Below the pieces are notes generated by a model, which saw only the letters and a list, made by a program, of their open reading frames with translations, made no database searches and was not told the DNA's origin. A DNA stretch of 33,005 nt from the NCBI GenBank assembly GCA_934546685.1, contig CAKTEB010000019.1, positions 1-33,005 of the forward strand, written 5' to 3'. Positions 22,812 to 30,256 of this stretch are shown in pieces. The stretch is from an uncultured Oscillospiraceae bacterium. Lineage in GTDB: Bacteria > Bacillota > Clostridia > Oscillospirales > Oscillospiraceae. A program made the position numbers and the translations under genes. How positions within the stretch are numbered: the stretch's first letter is position 1; every line of letters starts with the position of its first letter.

Positions 22812-23903
22812 ATGGCAGCTTACGATCGTATCTACAACTTTTCTGCAGGCCCCAGCATGCTCCCCCTTTCCGCATTGGAGCGCGCCTCACGGGAAATGAT
22901 GAACTACGGCGGCAGCGGCATGTCAGTCATGGAAATGAGTCACCGTTCTAAGGCTTTTCAGAAGATCTTCGACGATACCCAGGCAAAGTTCCGCCGCCTG
23001 ATGAATGTTCCCGAGGGATATAAGATCCTGTTCCTCCAGGGCGGCGCTTCCTCCCAGTTCTCCATGGTTCCCCTGAACCTCATTGGGAAGACCGGCAAGG
23101 CGGATTACGCCGTCACCGGCAACTTTGCGAATATCGCCTATAAGGAGGCCAAAAAGTACGGCGACATCCATGTTGCCGCCTCCTCTGAGGATCAGGACTT
23201 TACCTATATCCCCACCCAGGAGCAGCTTCAGCTGACCCCCGACGCATCCTATTTCTACTACTGCGCCAACAATACCATCTACGGCACCGAGTGGCAATAT
23301 GTCCCCGAGACCGGCTCCGTGCCCCTGGTCTGCGATATGTCCTCTGACATTCTCTCCCGTCAGGTGGACGTGAGCAAGTACGGTATTATCTTTGCGGGCG
23401 CGCAGAAGAATATGGCTCCCGCTGGCCTCACCGTGGTCATCATCAAGGAGGAGCTGGCCGGCCATGAGCTACCCTTCACTCCGCTGATGATGAACTATCA
23501 GACTATGATCGAGAAGGACTCCATGTACAACACCCCCCCCTGCTGGTGCATCTACATGCTGGGCCTGGTGCTGGACTGGCTGGACGAGCAGGGCGGCATC
23601 CCCGGCATGGAGAAGATCAAGCACGGCAAGGCCCAGATGCTCTACGACGTCATCGACAGCTCCAAGCTGTTCACCGCCGCCGCAAAGCCCGGCTCCCGCT
23701 CCGATATGAACGTGACCTTCCGCACCGGCAATGCCGATCTGGACGCCAAATTCGTGGCAGAGTCCATTGAGGCTGGCTTCTCCAACCTGAAGGGCCACCG
23801 GAAGGTGGGCGGCATGCGTGCCTCCATCTACAACGCCATGCCCGTAGAAGGCGTGGAAAAACTCTGCGATTTCATCAAGAAGTTCGACAAGGAAAACGGC
23901 TAA
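22812..23903 (+). CDS. serC: Phosphoserine aminotransferase
   Basis: SerC converts 3-phosphohydroxypyruvate and glutamate to phosphoserine, the second step of serine synthesis. The 363-residue protein starts AAYDRIYNFSAGPSMLP and shows the family's MSVMEMSHRSKAF segment, LFLQGGASSQF for cofactor phosphate binding, and Lys199 in AGAQKNMAPAG as the pyridoxal phosphate lysine. I start at the ATG at 22812, with AGGAG 11 bases upstream. An in-frame GTG at 22800 sits directly on that ribosome binding site and is unlikely. SerA follows after 17 bases. No serB is in the window. Confidence 0.95.
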   Translation: MAAYDRIYNFSAGPSMLPLSALERASREMMNYGGSGMSVMEMSHRSKAFQKIFDDTQAKFRRLMNVPEGYKILFLQGGASSQFSMVPLNLIGKTGKADYAVTGNFANIAYKEAKKYGDIHVAASSEDQDFTYIPTQEQLQLTPDASYFYYCANNTIYGTEWQYVPETGSVPLVCDMSSDILSRQVDVSKYGIIFAGAQKNMAPAGLTVVIIKEELAGHELPFTPLMMNYQTMIEKDSMYNTPPCWCIYMLGLVLDWLDEQGGIPGMEKIKHGKAQMLYDVIDSSKLFTAAAKPGSRSDMNVTFRTGNADLDAKFVAESIEAGFSNLKGHRKVGGMRASIYNAMPVEGVEKLCDFIKKFDKENG

Positions 23904-23920
23904 TAAGGGGATAAATAATT

Positions 23921-25084
23921 ATGTATACCATTCAAACCTTAAATAAAATCAGCCCTCTGGGCCTAAATCAGCTGGACGAGAAGGAGTTCACCGTCACCGA
24001 TACCTGCGAGAACCCCGATGGCATCCTGGTCCGCTCCGCGGATATGCACGAGATGGAGCTGGGCTCCAACCTCCGGGCCATTGCCCGAGCCGGCGCCGGC
24101 ACCAACAACATCCCGCTGGATAAATGCGCCGAGGCCGGCATCGTGGTGTTCAATACTCCCGGCGCCAACGCCAACGCCGTTAAGGAGCTGGTGATTTGCG
24201 CCCTGATGCTTGCCTCCCGGAACGTGGTGGGCGGCATTGAGTGGGTCTCCGGGCTCACCGAGGCCGACGGCGACGTGGAAAAGCTGGTGGAGAAGGGCAA
24301 GAGCAAGTTCGTAGGCCCCGAAATTCTGGGCAAGAACCTGGGCGTCATCGGCCTGGGCGCGGTGGGCGTGAAGGTGGCCAATGCCGCAGTGAAGCTGGGC
24401 ATGAACGTCTACGGCTACGACCCCTATCTGTCCGTGCAGAACGCTCTGGTGCTGGATTCCTCCGTGAAGGTAGTGGATCTCAAAACCATCTATGAGATGA
24501 GCGATTACATCACCGTCCACTCCCCCCTGCTGCCCTCCACCAAGGGCATGATCAACGAGGCCTCCATCTCCTCCATGCGCTACGGCGTAAGGATCATCAA
24601 TCTGGCCCGGGGCGGTCTGGTAGACGACGATGATATTCTCGCCGCCCTGGAAAGCGGCAAGGTGGCCCGGTATGTCACCGACTTCCCCAACGGCAAGCTG
24701 GTGGGCAAGCCCGGTGTGGTCACCATCCCCCATCTGGGCGCTTCCACCCCGGAGAGCGAGGAAAACTGCGCCATCATGGCCGCCCAGGAGCTCCGGGAGT
24801 ACCTGAACACCGGCAATATCCGCAACTCCGTGAACATGCCCAATGTGGAAATGCCCCGGACCGGTGCGGCCCGGCTGGGCATCATCCACCGGAACATCCC
24901 CAAGATGATCTCCAACATCTCCACCCTGCTGTCCGCCGAGGGCGCTAACATCGAGAACATGACCAACAAGTCCCGGGGCGATTACGCCTACACCCTCATC
25001 GACCTGGGTCAGGAGATCTCCGAGGAGACCCTTGACCATGTGCGGAGCCTGGAAGGCGTGCTCCGGCTGCGGATCATCAAGTAA
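23921..25084 (+). CDS. serA: D-3-phosphoglycerate dehydrogenase, short form with ACT domain
   Basis: SerA oxidises 3-phosphoglycerate with NAD to start serine synthesis. At 387 residues it is the short form: a catalytic and NAD-binding region followed directly by one ACT domain (about 315-387) that usually senses serine. The dinucleotide motif GLGAVG is at 144-149. The catalytic Arg is in NLARGGLVDDDDI, and the His in the HLGASTPESEENC segment is the general acid. AAGGGG ten bases upstream supports the ATG. Together with serC it forms a two-gene unit closed by a terminator. Serine feedback through the ACT domain is expected but not shown. Confidence 0.94.
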   Translation: MYTIQTLNKISPLGLNQLDEKEFTVTDTCENPDGILVRSADMHEMELGSNLRAIARAGAGTNNIPLDKCAEAGIVVFNTPGANANAVKELVICALMLASRNVVGGIEWVSGLTEADGDVEKLVEKGKSKFVGPEILGKNLGVIGLGAVGVKVANAAVKLGMNVYGYDPYLSVQNALVLDSSVKVVDLKTIYEMSDYITVHSPLLPSTKGMINEASISSMRYGVRIINLARGGLVDDDDILAALESGKVARYVTDFPNGKLVGKPGVVTIPHLGASTPESEENCAIMAAQELREYLNTGNIRNSVNMPNVEMPRTGAARLGIIHRNIPKMISNISTLLSAEGANIENMTNKSRGDYAYTLIDLGQEISEETLDHVRSLEGVLRLRIIK

Positions 25085-25097
25085 TTTTATCGCGCAT

Positions 25098-25129
25098 GCG
25101 CCCGGGCCCATTGGGTTCGGGCGCTTTTT
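25098..25129 (+). terminator. Intrinsic terminator after serA
   Basis: GCGCCCG (25098-25104) pairs with CGGGCGC (25118-25124), continued by inner G-U and CCC/GGG pairs, and is followed by TTTTT. It closes the serC-serA transcript. Confidence 0.85.
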
Positions 25130-25164
25130 ATAACCTCTGGTTATCACGCAAAGACAAGTCGGTA

Positions 25165-25193
25165 TTGGAAACCGCCGCATGATGCGGTATAAT
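25165..25193 (+). promoter_or_regulatory. Promoter of the MATE-mnmE unit with an embedded palindrome
   Basis: TTGGAA (25165-25170) and a perfect TATAAT (25188-25193) are 17 bases apart. The spacer is largely filled by a perfect palindrome, CCGCAT-G-ATGCGG (25175-25187), which abuts the -10. That is the classic place for a repressor or MerR-type activator operator, so the exporter may be inducible. No regulator gene is adjacent. Confidence 0.7.
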
Positions 25194-25232
25194 ATAAATT
25201 GAAGTAATATGCGATTTCACGGAGGAACCTAC

Positions 25233-26582
25233 ATGGCAAAAGACATGACAAAGGGGACAGAATGGAAGCTGATCCTGTCCTTTACCCTGCCCCTGATCGG
25301 GGGCAATCTGCTCCAGCAGATTTACTCTCTGGCGGACAGCCTGATCGTCGGCAACTTTGCCGGTCAGACCGCCCTGGCCTCGGTGGGAACCAGCTTCCCC
25401 ATCACCTTTCTGCTGCTGGCCCTGGCCACCGGCCTCACCAACGGCGTGGGCGTTATGGCCTCTCAGTTCTTCGGGGCAAAAAATCCGGATACCTTCCGGA
25501 AGAATCTGTCCACCGCCTGCTTCACCCTGCTGGGGGCGGGCATTCTCATCACCATTCTGGGCATCCTCACCAGCCGTCCCCTGCTGGCAGGTCTGCTCCA
25601 GGCGGACGCCTCCATTCTGGATGACGCCCTCCTGTATCTGCGGATCTACTGCATCGGCCTGGTGTTCCAGTTTGCCTATAATACCTTTGCGGCCATTCTC
25701 CGCTCCATCGGCGACAGCCGCTCCACCATGTATTTTCTGCTGATCGCCACGGTGGTCAATATCGTGCTGGATCTGATCTTCGTGCAGTTCTGGCAAGTGG
25801 CTGGCGTGGCCTGGGCCACGGTCATCGCTCAGGCAGTCTCCGCCATCACCGCGGGCATCTACCTGTTCCGGAAAGTGGAGCTGGCCCGTTTCCAGAAGGG
25901 GCAGTTCCGGTTCCACAAGGAGATGTTCTCCATGAGCCTTCGGCTGGGCGTTCCCACCTCTATCCAGCAGTGCTCCGTGGGCCTGGGCATGGTGCTGATG
26001 CAGCGGCTCATCAACTCCTTCGGCGTGGATACCATCTCCGCCATCACCGCCGCCATGAAGCTGGAAAGCTTCGCCATGGTGCCTATTATGATGTTCTACA
26101 TGGGCCTTTCCAACTTCACCGGCCAGAACATGGGTGCGGGACAGCTGGACCGCATCAAGCGTGGCTATCACCAGACCATGGTCATGGCGCTCATCACCTG
26201 CGCGGGCATTATCCTGCTGCTGGTGTTCGCGGGCCCCTTTGCCATCGGCCTGTTCCATATGAACGAGGCCGCCACGGCCATCGGCGTGGAGTATCTCCAG
26301 ACCCTGGCCTGGTTCTTCCTGATCTTCTGCGTCATGTATATCACCAACGGCGTACTCCAGGGCTCCGGCGACGTGGCCTATCCCACCGCCGGCTCCATGA
26401 CCAGCCTCATTGTCCGGGTCATCGTAGCGAATATCATGGCCACCTTCCCGGCCATCGGCTACCGGAGCATCTTCTATTCCATCCCCATCGGCTGGGCCTG
26501 CGGCACCGCCATTGTATTTATCCGCTACCTCACCGGCAAGTGGAAGGATAAGGGCGTGGTCAGCAAGGCCAAGGAGGCGTAA
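25233..26582 (+). CDS. MATE family efflux transporter
   Basis: This 449-residue membrane protein has twelve predicted helices in two six-helix halves. The opening LILSFTLPLIGGNLLQQIYSLADSLIVGNFAG and the GVGVMASQFFGAKN loop are characteristic of the MATE/NorM-DinF group, which exchange sodium or protons for cationic drugs or metabolites. The start at 25233 follows GGAGG at seven bases; an in-frame ATG eight codons upstream has no site. The mnmE start codon is three bases after its stop, so the two genes share a transcript. The substrate is unknown. Confidence 0.92.
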   Translation: MAKDMTKGTEWKLILSFTLPLIGGNLLQQIYSLADSLIVGNFAGQTALASVGTSFPITFLLLALATGLTNGVGVMASQFFGAKNPDTFRKNLSTACFTLLGAGILITILGILTSRPLLAGLLQADASILDDALLYLRIYCIGLVFQFAYNTFAAILRSIGDSRSTMYFLLIATVVNIVLDLIFVQFWQVAGVAWATVIAQAVSAITAGIYLFRKVELARFQKGQFRFHKEMFSMSLRLGVPTSIQQCSVGLGMVLMQRLINSFGVDTISAITAAMKLESFAMVPIMMFYMGLSNFTGQNMGAGQLDRIKRGYHQTMVMALITCAGIILLLVFAGPFAIGLFHMNEAATAIGVEYLQTLAWFFLIFCVMYITNGVLQGSGDVAYPTAGSMTSLIVRVIVANIMATFPAIGYRSIFYSIPIGWACGTAIVFIRYLTGKWKDKGVVSKAKEA

Positions 26583-26585
26583 CCC

Positions 26586-27947
26586 ATGTCCGATATCATT
26601 GCCGCCATTTCCACCGCCCTGGCCCCCGCGGGCATCGGCGTGATCCGCCTGTCCGGCGACGGCTGCGCCCAGACGGCGGAGGCGATCCTGACCCCAGTGC
26701 ACGGCGTCCCCCTGTCCGCTTCCGCACCCCGGAAGCTCTGCCTCTATGATCTTCACGACCGGCAGGGCCGGATCATAGACCGGATCCTGGCCGTCTATAC
26801 CCCCGGCCCCCACAGCTACACCGGTGAGGACACCGTGGAGCTCCAGTGCCATGGCTCTCCCGCCGTGCTCACCGAGGCCCTTTCCGCCCTGTTTCAGCAC
26901 GGAGCACGGCAGGCCGGGCCTGGGGAATTCACGAAGCGCGCCTTTCTAAACGGCCAGATGGACCTCACCGCCGCCGAGGCCGTCATTGACCTCATTGAAG
27001 CGGAGACCGCCGATGCAGCCGCCAACGCCGCCGGTCAGGTGGGCGGTGCACTGCTGCGGAAGCTGGATCCCGTCTACGAGGCTCTGATCTCCGTCATGAG
27101 CCATTTCCATGCGGTGCTGGACTACCCCGACGAGGACATCGACGACTTTTCCCTGAAAGGCTACGCCCAACTGCTGGACACGCAAATCGGAGCCCTGGAG
27201 GCGCTCCTTGCCACCTGCCAGCGGGGTCAGGTGGTGAAAAACGGTGTCAAGGCCGTGATTCTGGGCCGTCCCAATGCCGGAAAGTCCAGCCTGCTCAATG
27301 CTCTGGCGGGCTATGAGCGGGTCATCGTCACGGACATCCCCGGCACCACCCGGGACACCGTGGAGGAAAAGATCCGCTTGGGCAGCCTGGTGCTCCGATT
27401 GGTGGACACCGCCGGAATCCGGGAGGCCGGGGATCTGGTGGAGCAGATCGGCGTGACCCGCTCCCTGGAGGCCGCGGAATCGGCAGATCTGGCGATGCTG
27501 GTGCTGGATGGCTCCCAGTGCCTGACCCCCGAAGACCTGCGAGCCATGGAGGCCGCCCGGAAAGCTCGGCATGTGATCGTCATTCTGGGCAAAAGCGATC
27601 TGCCCCAGGTGCTCTCCCCGGAGGAGCTGGATTTTGACCAGATAATCCCCCTCAGTGCAAAAACCGGCCAGGGCATCGAGGCGCTGGCCCCGGCAGTGGA
27701 AAAGCTGTTTGCCTCCGACGTGCCCTGTGACGGCAGCCTCATCACCAATACCCGTCACAGCGCCGCCATCACCCGGGCCAAGGATTCTCTCACGCTGGCA
27801 CGGCAGTCCATGGCGCTGGGAGAGACACCGGACGCGGTGCTGCTCGATGTGGAGGAGGCCCTGGAGGCCATCGGCGAGGTTACAGGCCGGGCCATGCGGG
27901 AGGATATCACCTCGGATATCTTCTCCCGGTTCTGCGTGGGTAAATAA
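26586..27947 (+). CDS. mnmE: tRNA modification GTPase MnmE (TrmE)
   Basis: MnmE works with MnmG to place a carboxymethylaminomethyl group on the wobble uridine of certain tRNAs. The 453 residues give the full three-part enzyme: an N-terminal folate-binding domain, a helical domain, and an inserted G domain. G1 is GRPNAGKS (227-234), G2/G3 are in DIPGTTRDT and DTAGIR, and G4 reads LGKSDL in place of the usual NKxDL. The C terminus ends FCVGK with the catalytic Cys450. AGGAGG eight bases upstream sets the start. It is downstream of a MATE exporter instead of beside mnmG and rsmG near the replication origin. Confidence 0.96.
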   Translation: MSDIIAAISTALAPAGIGVIRLSGDGCAQTAEAILTPVHGVPLSASAPRKLCLYDLHDRQGRIIDRILAVYTPGPHSYTGEDTVELQCHGSPAVLTEALSALFQHGARQAGPGEFTKRAFLNGQMDLTAAEAVIDLIEAETADAAANAAGQVGGALLRKLDPVYEALISVMSHFHAVLDYPDEDIDDFSLKGYAQLLDTQIGALEALLATCQRGQVVKNGVKAVILGRPNAGKSSLLNALAGYERVIVTDIPGTTRDTVEEKIRLGSLVLRLVDTAGIREAGDLVEQIGVTRSLEAAESADLAMLVLDGSQCLTPEDLRAMEAARKARHVIVILGKSDLPQVLSPEELDFDQIIPLSAKTGQGIEALAPAVEKLFASDVPCDGSLITNTRHSAAITRAKDSLTLARQSMALGETPDAVLLDVEEALEAIGEVTGRAMREDITSDIFSRFCVGK

Positions 27948-27960
27948 TGTGTAAAATATG

Positions 27961-27993
27961 CCGGAGCGGAGTGGATCTCTGCTCCGGTATTTT
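27961..27993 (+). terminator. Intrinsic terminator after mnmE
   Basis: An 11 bp stem (27961-27971 with 27977-27987, one G-U pair) encloses a five-base loop and is followed by TATTTT. It ends the MATE-mnmE transcript 13 bases past the stop codon. Confidence 0.8.
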
Positions 27994-28013
27994 GATTCCG
28001 GGGCCCTCGGGCA

Positions 28014-28042
28014 TTGAAAACAGGCCGCTGATTTGATACAAT
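28014..28042 (+). promoter_or_regulatory. Promoter of the DUF5693 / CsaB-MurJ unit
   Basis: TTGAAA (28014-28019) and TACAAT (28037-28042) are separated by 17 bases, and TGA precedes the -10 as an extended element. A TATACT at 28068-28073 close to the ribosome binding site lacks a -35 and is less likely. Confidence 0.65.
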
Positions 28043-28087
28043 GAAATGTAAACTTTCTATCCCAGACTATACTATCGAGGTGTTTCC

Positions 28088-30256
28088 ATGAAAAAATGGG
28101 TTCGATCCAACATAATCCTGCTGCTTCTGGTACTGGTGGGCGTAGTCTCCGCGGCCATCATGGTGGCCGGCCGGGCCTCCATTGAACAGCAGAACAAAAG
28201 CTATGACATCGTCATGGACTATACCAGCCTCCGTGAGATGGCCGACAGCTCCGATCAGGACATGGACTACTGGCTGAAAACCTTCAAGGAATTGGGCATT
28301 AACAAGATCGCCCTGTTTGAGTCCAGCATCCGCAGCCTCTCCGAGGAGGCCGACGGCGATTTCTATATGGAGACCGCCAAAGAGGTAAAGTCGAGCTACG
28401 GCTGGCAGCAGCTCTACCCCGACGAGGTGGTGAAGCTGGTGGACAGCTCTGAGCACTCCTCAGACCTGCTGGTGATCTCCAGTGACCGCGAAAAATTCCA
28501 GTGGGTGCTGGATGCCTTCGAGACCCGTGCCGAAAACGTCAGCTTCGACGTGGTAGACAGCGGCTCCGGGGACTGCTACCTGTGGATCTATGGCAACGAG
28601 TACGACATCACCGGCCTCACCTGGGCAGATCTGAACCTGGGCCTCTGGCCGGAGACGGTGGAAAAGATCAGCAGCTACGGCTATACCATCATCCCCCGCA
28701 CCACCACCGTGGACACCATCAATGGCGCCAAGTTCGCCAAGGCCGTGCTCCAGGAGTATTCGGATCTAAACAGCCCCTACTATCTCCCCAGCGGCGACAG
28801 CATGCTGGGCTACGACGACGAGGAGCAGGGCACGGAATATCTGGCCCAGTACTTGAGCGAGCACAACATCGCCGCAGGCCTCATTGAGAACTCCAAGCAG
28901 AGCACCAACCTGACCTGGCCCGGCTTCAACAAGCTCATCGAGCGGCTGGACTACAAGGCCGTTCGGACCTTCAGCATGTGGCCCTATGTCCAGGGCAGCT
29001 ATGCCAAATACAACTACGACGGCCCGGAGGAGATCACCAACTGCCTCTACCGGGCGGCCTACGAGCGCAACTGCCGCCTCATTTATCTGAAAATGATCCT
29101 GGACGGCGAGGACTCCACGGAGTATATCACCGACAAAGAGGACTATGTCCAGCTGCTGGGGGATTTCTTCAGCCGCATGGACGCCCGCGGCTATACCTAT
29201 GAGACTCTGACCCCTGCGGAAAAATACGCTCCCAGCATCGTTCTCCGGTTCCTGGTGGGCGTTGGCGCCATCTCCGCCGCCATTTTGCTTCTGGGGCTGT
29301 TTATCACCCTGGGCGGCAAGGTGAAGTATCTCCTGCTGGTCATCGGCTGCGTAGGCGTGGCCGGGGCCATGTATGTGATGCCCAACACCTCCAAGCTGCT
29401 CCTCAGCATCGGCGGCGGCATCGCCATGCCCTGCCTGGCAGCGGTAGGCGTGAACCGTTATATCCAGCTGAGCTGGGAGAAACGTGACGGCACGATCTCG
29501 CTGGGACTGCTGCTGGCGCAGTCCCTGGCGCTGACCCTGATTATGACCGCCGTATCCTTCTGCGGCTCCCTGTTTGCCTCCGCGCCCCTGTCAGAGTCGG
29601 CATATATTCTGGAGATGAACCTGTATCGGGGCGTAAAAATCATGCAGCTGGTGCCCCTGGCGGCGTTCTTCATCAGCTATTTGCAGGTCTTCCTGTGGGA
29701 GGAGCGGCTGTGCAAGGGCCTCCTGGCCATTGCGCCGGAGGATCATGCCCGCAGGAAGGAGGCCCGAAAGGAAGCCTGGGGCACCCTGCTGGACAAGCCT
29801 GTGAAGATCCGCGGCGTATTTTACGGCATCATCACCGTACTGGTTCTGGCGGTCATGGGCGGCCTCGGTGCCTACTATATCGCCCGTACCGGCCACACCT
29901 CCTCCACCGCGCAGGTCTCCACCCTGGAGGTGGAGCTCCGTAACATTCTGGAAAACACGATGATCGCTCGGCCCCGAACCAAGGAATTCCTGATCGGCTA
30001 TCCCTGCATGCTGCTGATGATCTGGAGCTTCCGCCGGAGAATTCCGGTATTGCCTCTGATTTTCGGCGCGGGCGCCGTCATTGGCCTCACCAGCGTGGTC
30101 AACACCTTCCTGCATATCCGCACCCCCTTTATGCTCAGCGTGATCCGGATCCTCACCGGTCTGGGCCTGGGCCTGGTAATCGGCATGATCGCCCTGCTGG
30201 CAGCCGAGGCCATCTATCGGGCAGTGCTCCGGCACAAGAGGAACGCGCATGTATAA
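28088..30256 (+). CDS. DUF5693-type membrane protein upstream of CsaB
   Basis: This 722-residue protein has one N-terminal anchor (about 7-27), an extracytoplasmic domain of some 350 residues, and about eight or nine membrane helices from residue 385 to the C terminus. It resembles the DUF5693 family, which as I recall lies beside csaB in many Clostridia. The large domain shows a repeating pattern (FKELGINKIALFESSIRSL, an EYSDLNSPYYLP stretch, HNIAAGLIENSKQ) that hints at a barrel-like fold, but no catalytic motif is recognisable. GAGGTG five bases upstream supports the ATG. The stop overlaps the CsaB-MurJ start by eight bases. A role in export or assembly of a pyruvylated wall polymer is inferred from neighbours only. 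Confidence 0.72.
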   Translation: MKKWVRSNIILLLLVLVGVVSAAIMVAGRASIEQQNKSYDIVMDYTSLREMADSSDQDMDYWLKTFKELGINKIALFESSIRSLSEEADGDFYMETAKEVKSSYGWQQLYPDEVVKLVDSSEHSSDLLVISSDREKFQWVLDAFETRAENVSFDVVDSGSGDCYLWIYGNEYDITGLTWADLNLGLWPETVEKISSYGYTIIPRTTTVDTINGAKFAKAVLQEYSDLNSPYYLPSGDSMLGYDDEEQGTEYLAQYLSEHNIAAGLIENSKQSTNLTWPGFNKLIERLDYKAVRTFSMWPYVQGSYAKYNYDGPEEITNCLYRAAYERNCRLIYLKMILDGEDSTEYITDKEDYVQLLGDFFSRMDARGYTYETLTPAEKYAPSIVLRFLVGVGAISAAILLLGLFITLGGKVKYLLLVIGCVGVAGAMYVMPNTSKLLLSIGGGIAMPCLAAVGVNRYIQLSWEKRDGTISLGLLLAQSLALTLIMTAVSFCGSLFASAPLSESAYILEMNLYRGVKIMQLVPLAAFFISYLQVFLWEERLCKGLLAIAPEDHARRKEARKEAWGTLLDKPVKIRGVFYGIITVLVLAVMGGLGAYYIARTGHTSSTAQVSTLEVELRNILENTMIARPRTKEFLIGYPCMLLMIWSFRRRIPVLPLIFGAGAVIGLTSVVNTFLHIRTPFMLSVIRILTGLGLGLVIGMIALLAAEAIYRAVLRHKRNAHV

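Noticed and set aside
25128..26900. A 590-codon open frame on the minus strand opposite the MATE gene and the start of mnmE
   Set aside because: Composition is typical of an antisense shadow of GC-rich coding DNA, and the frame crosses a terminator, a promoter and two real genes.
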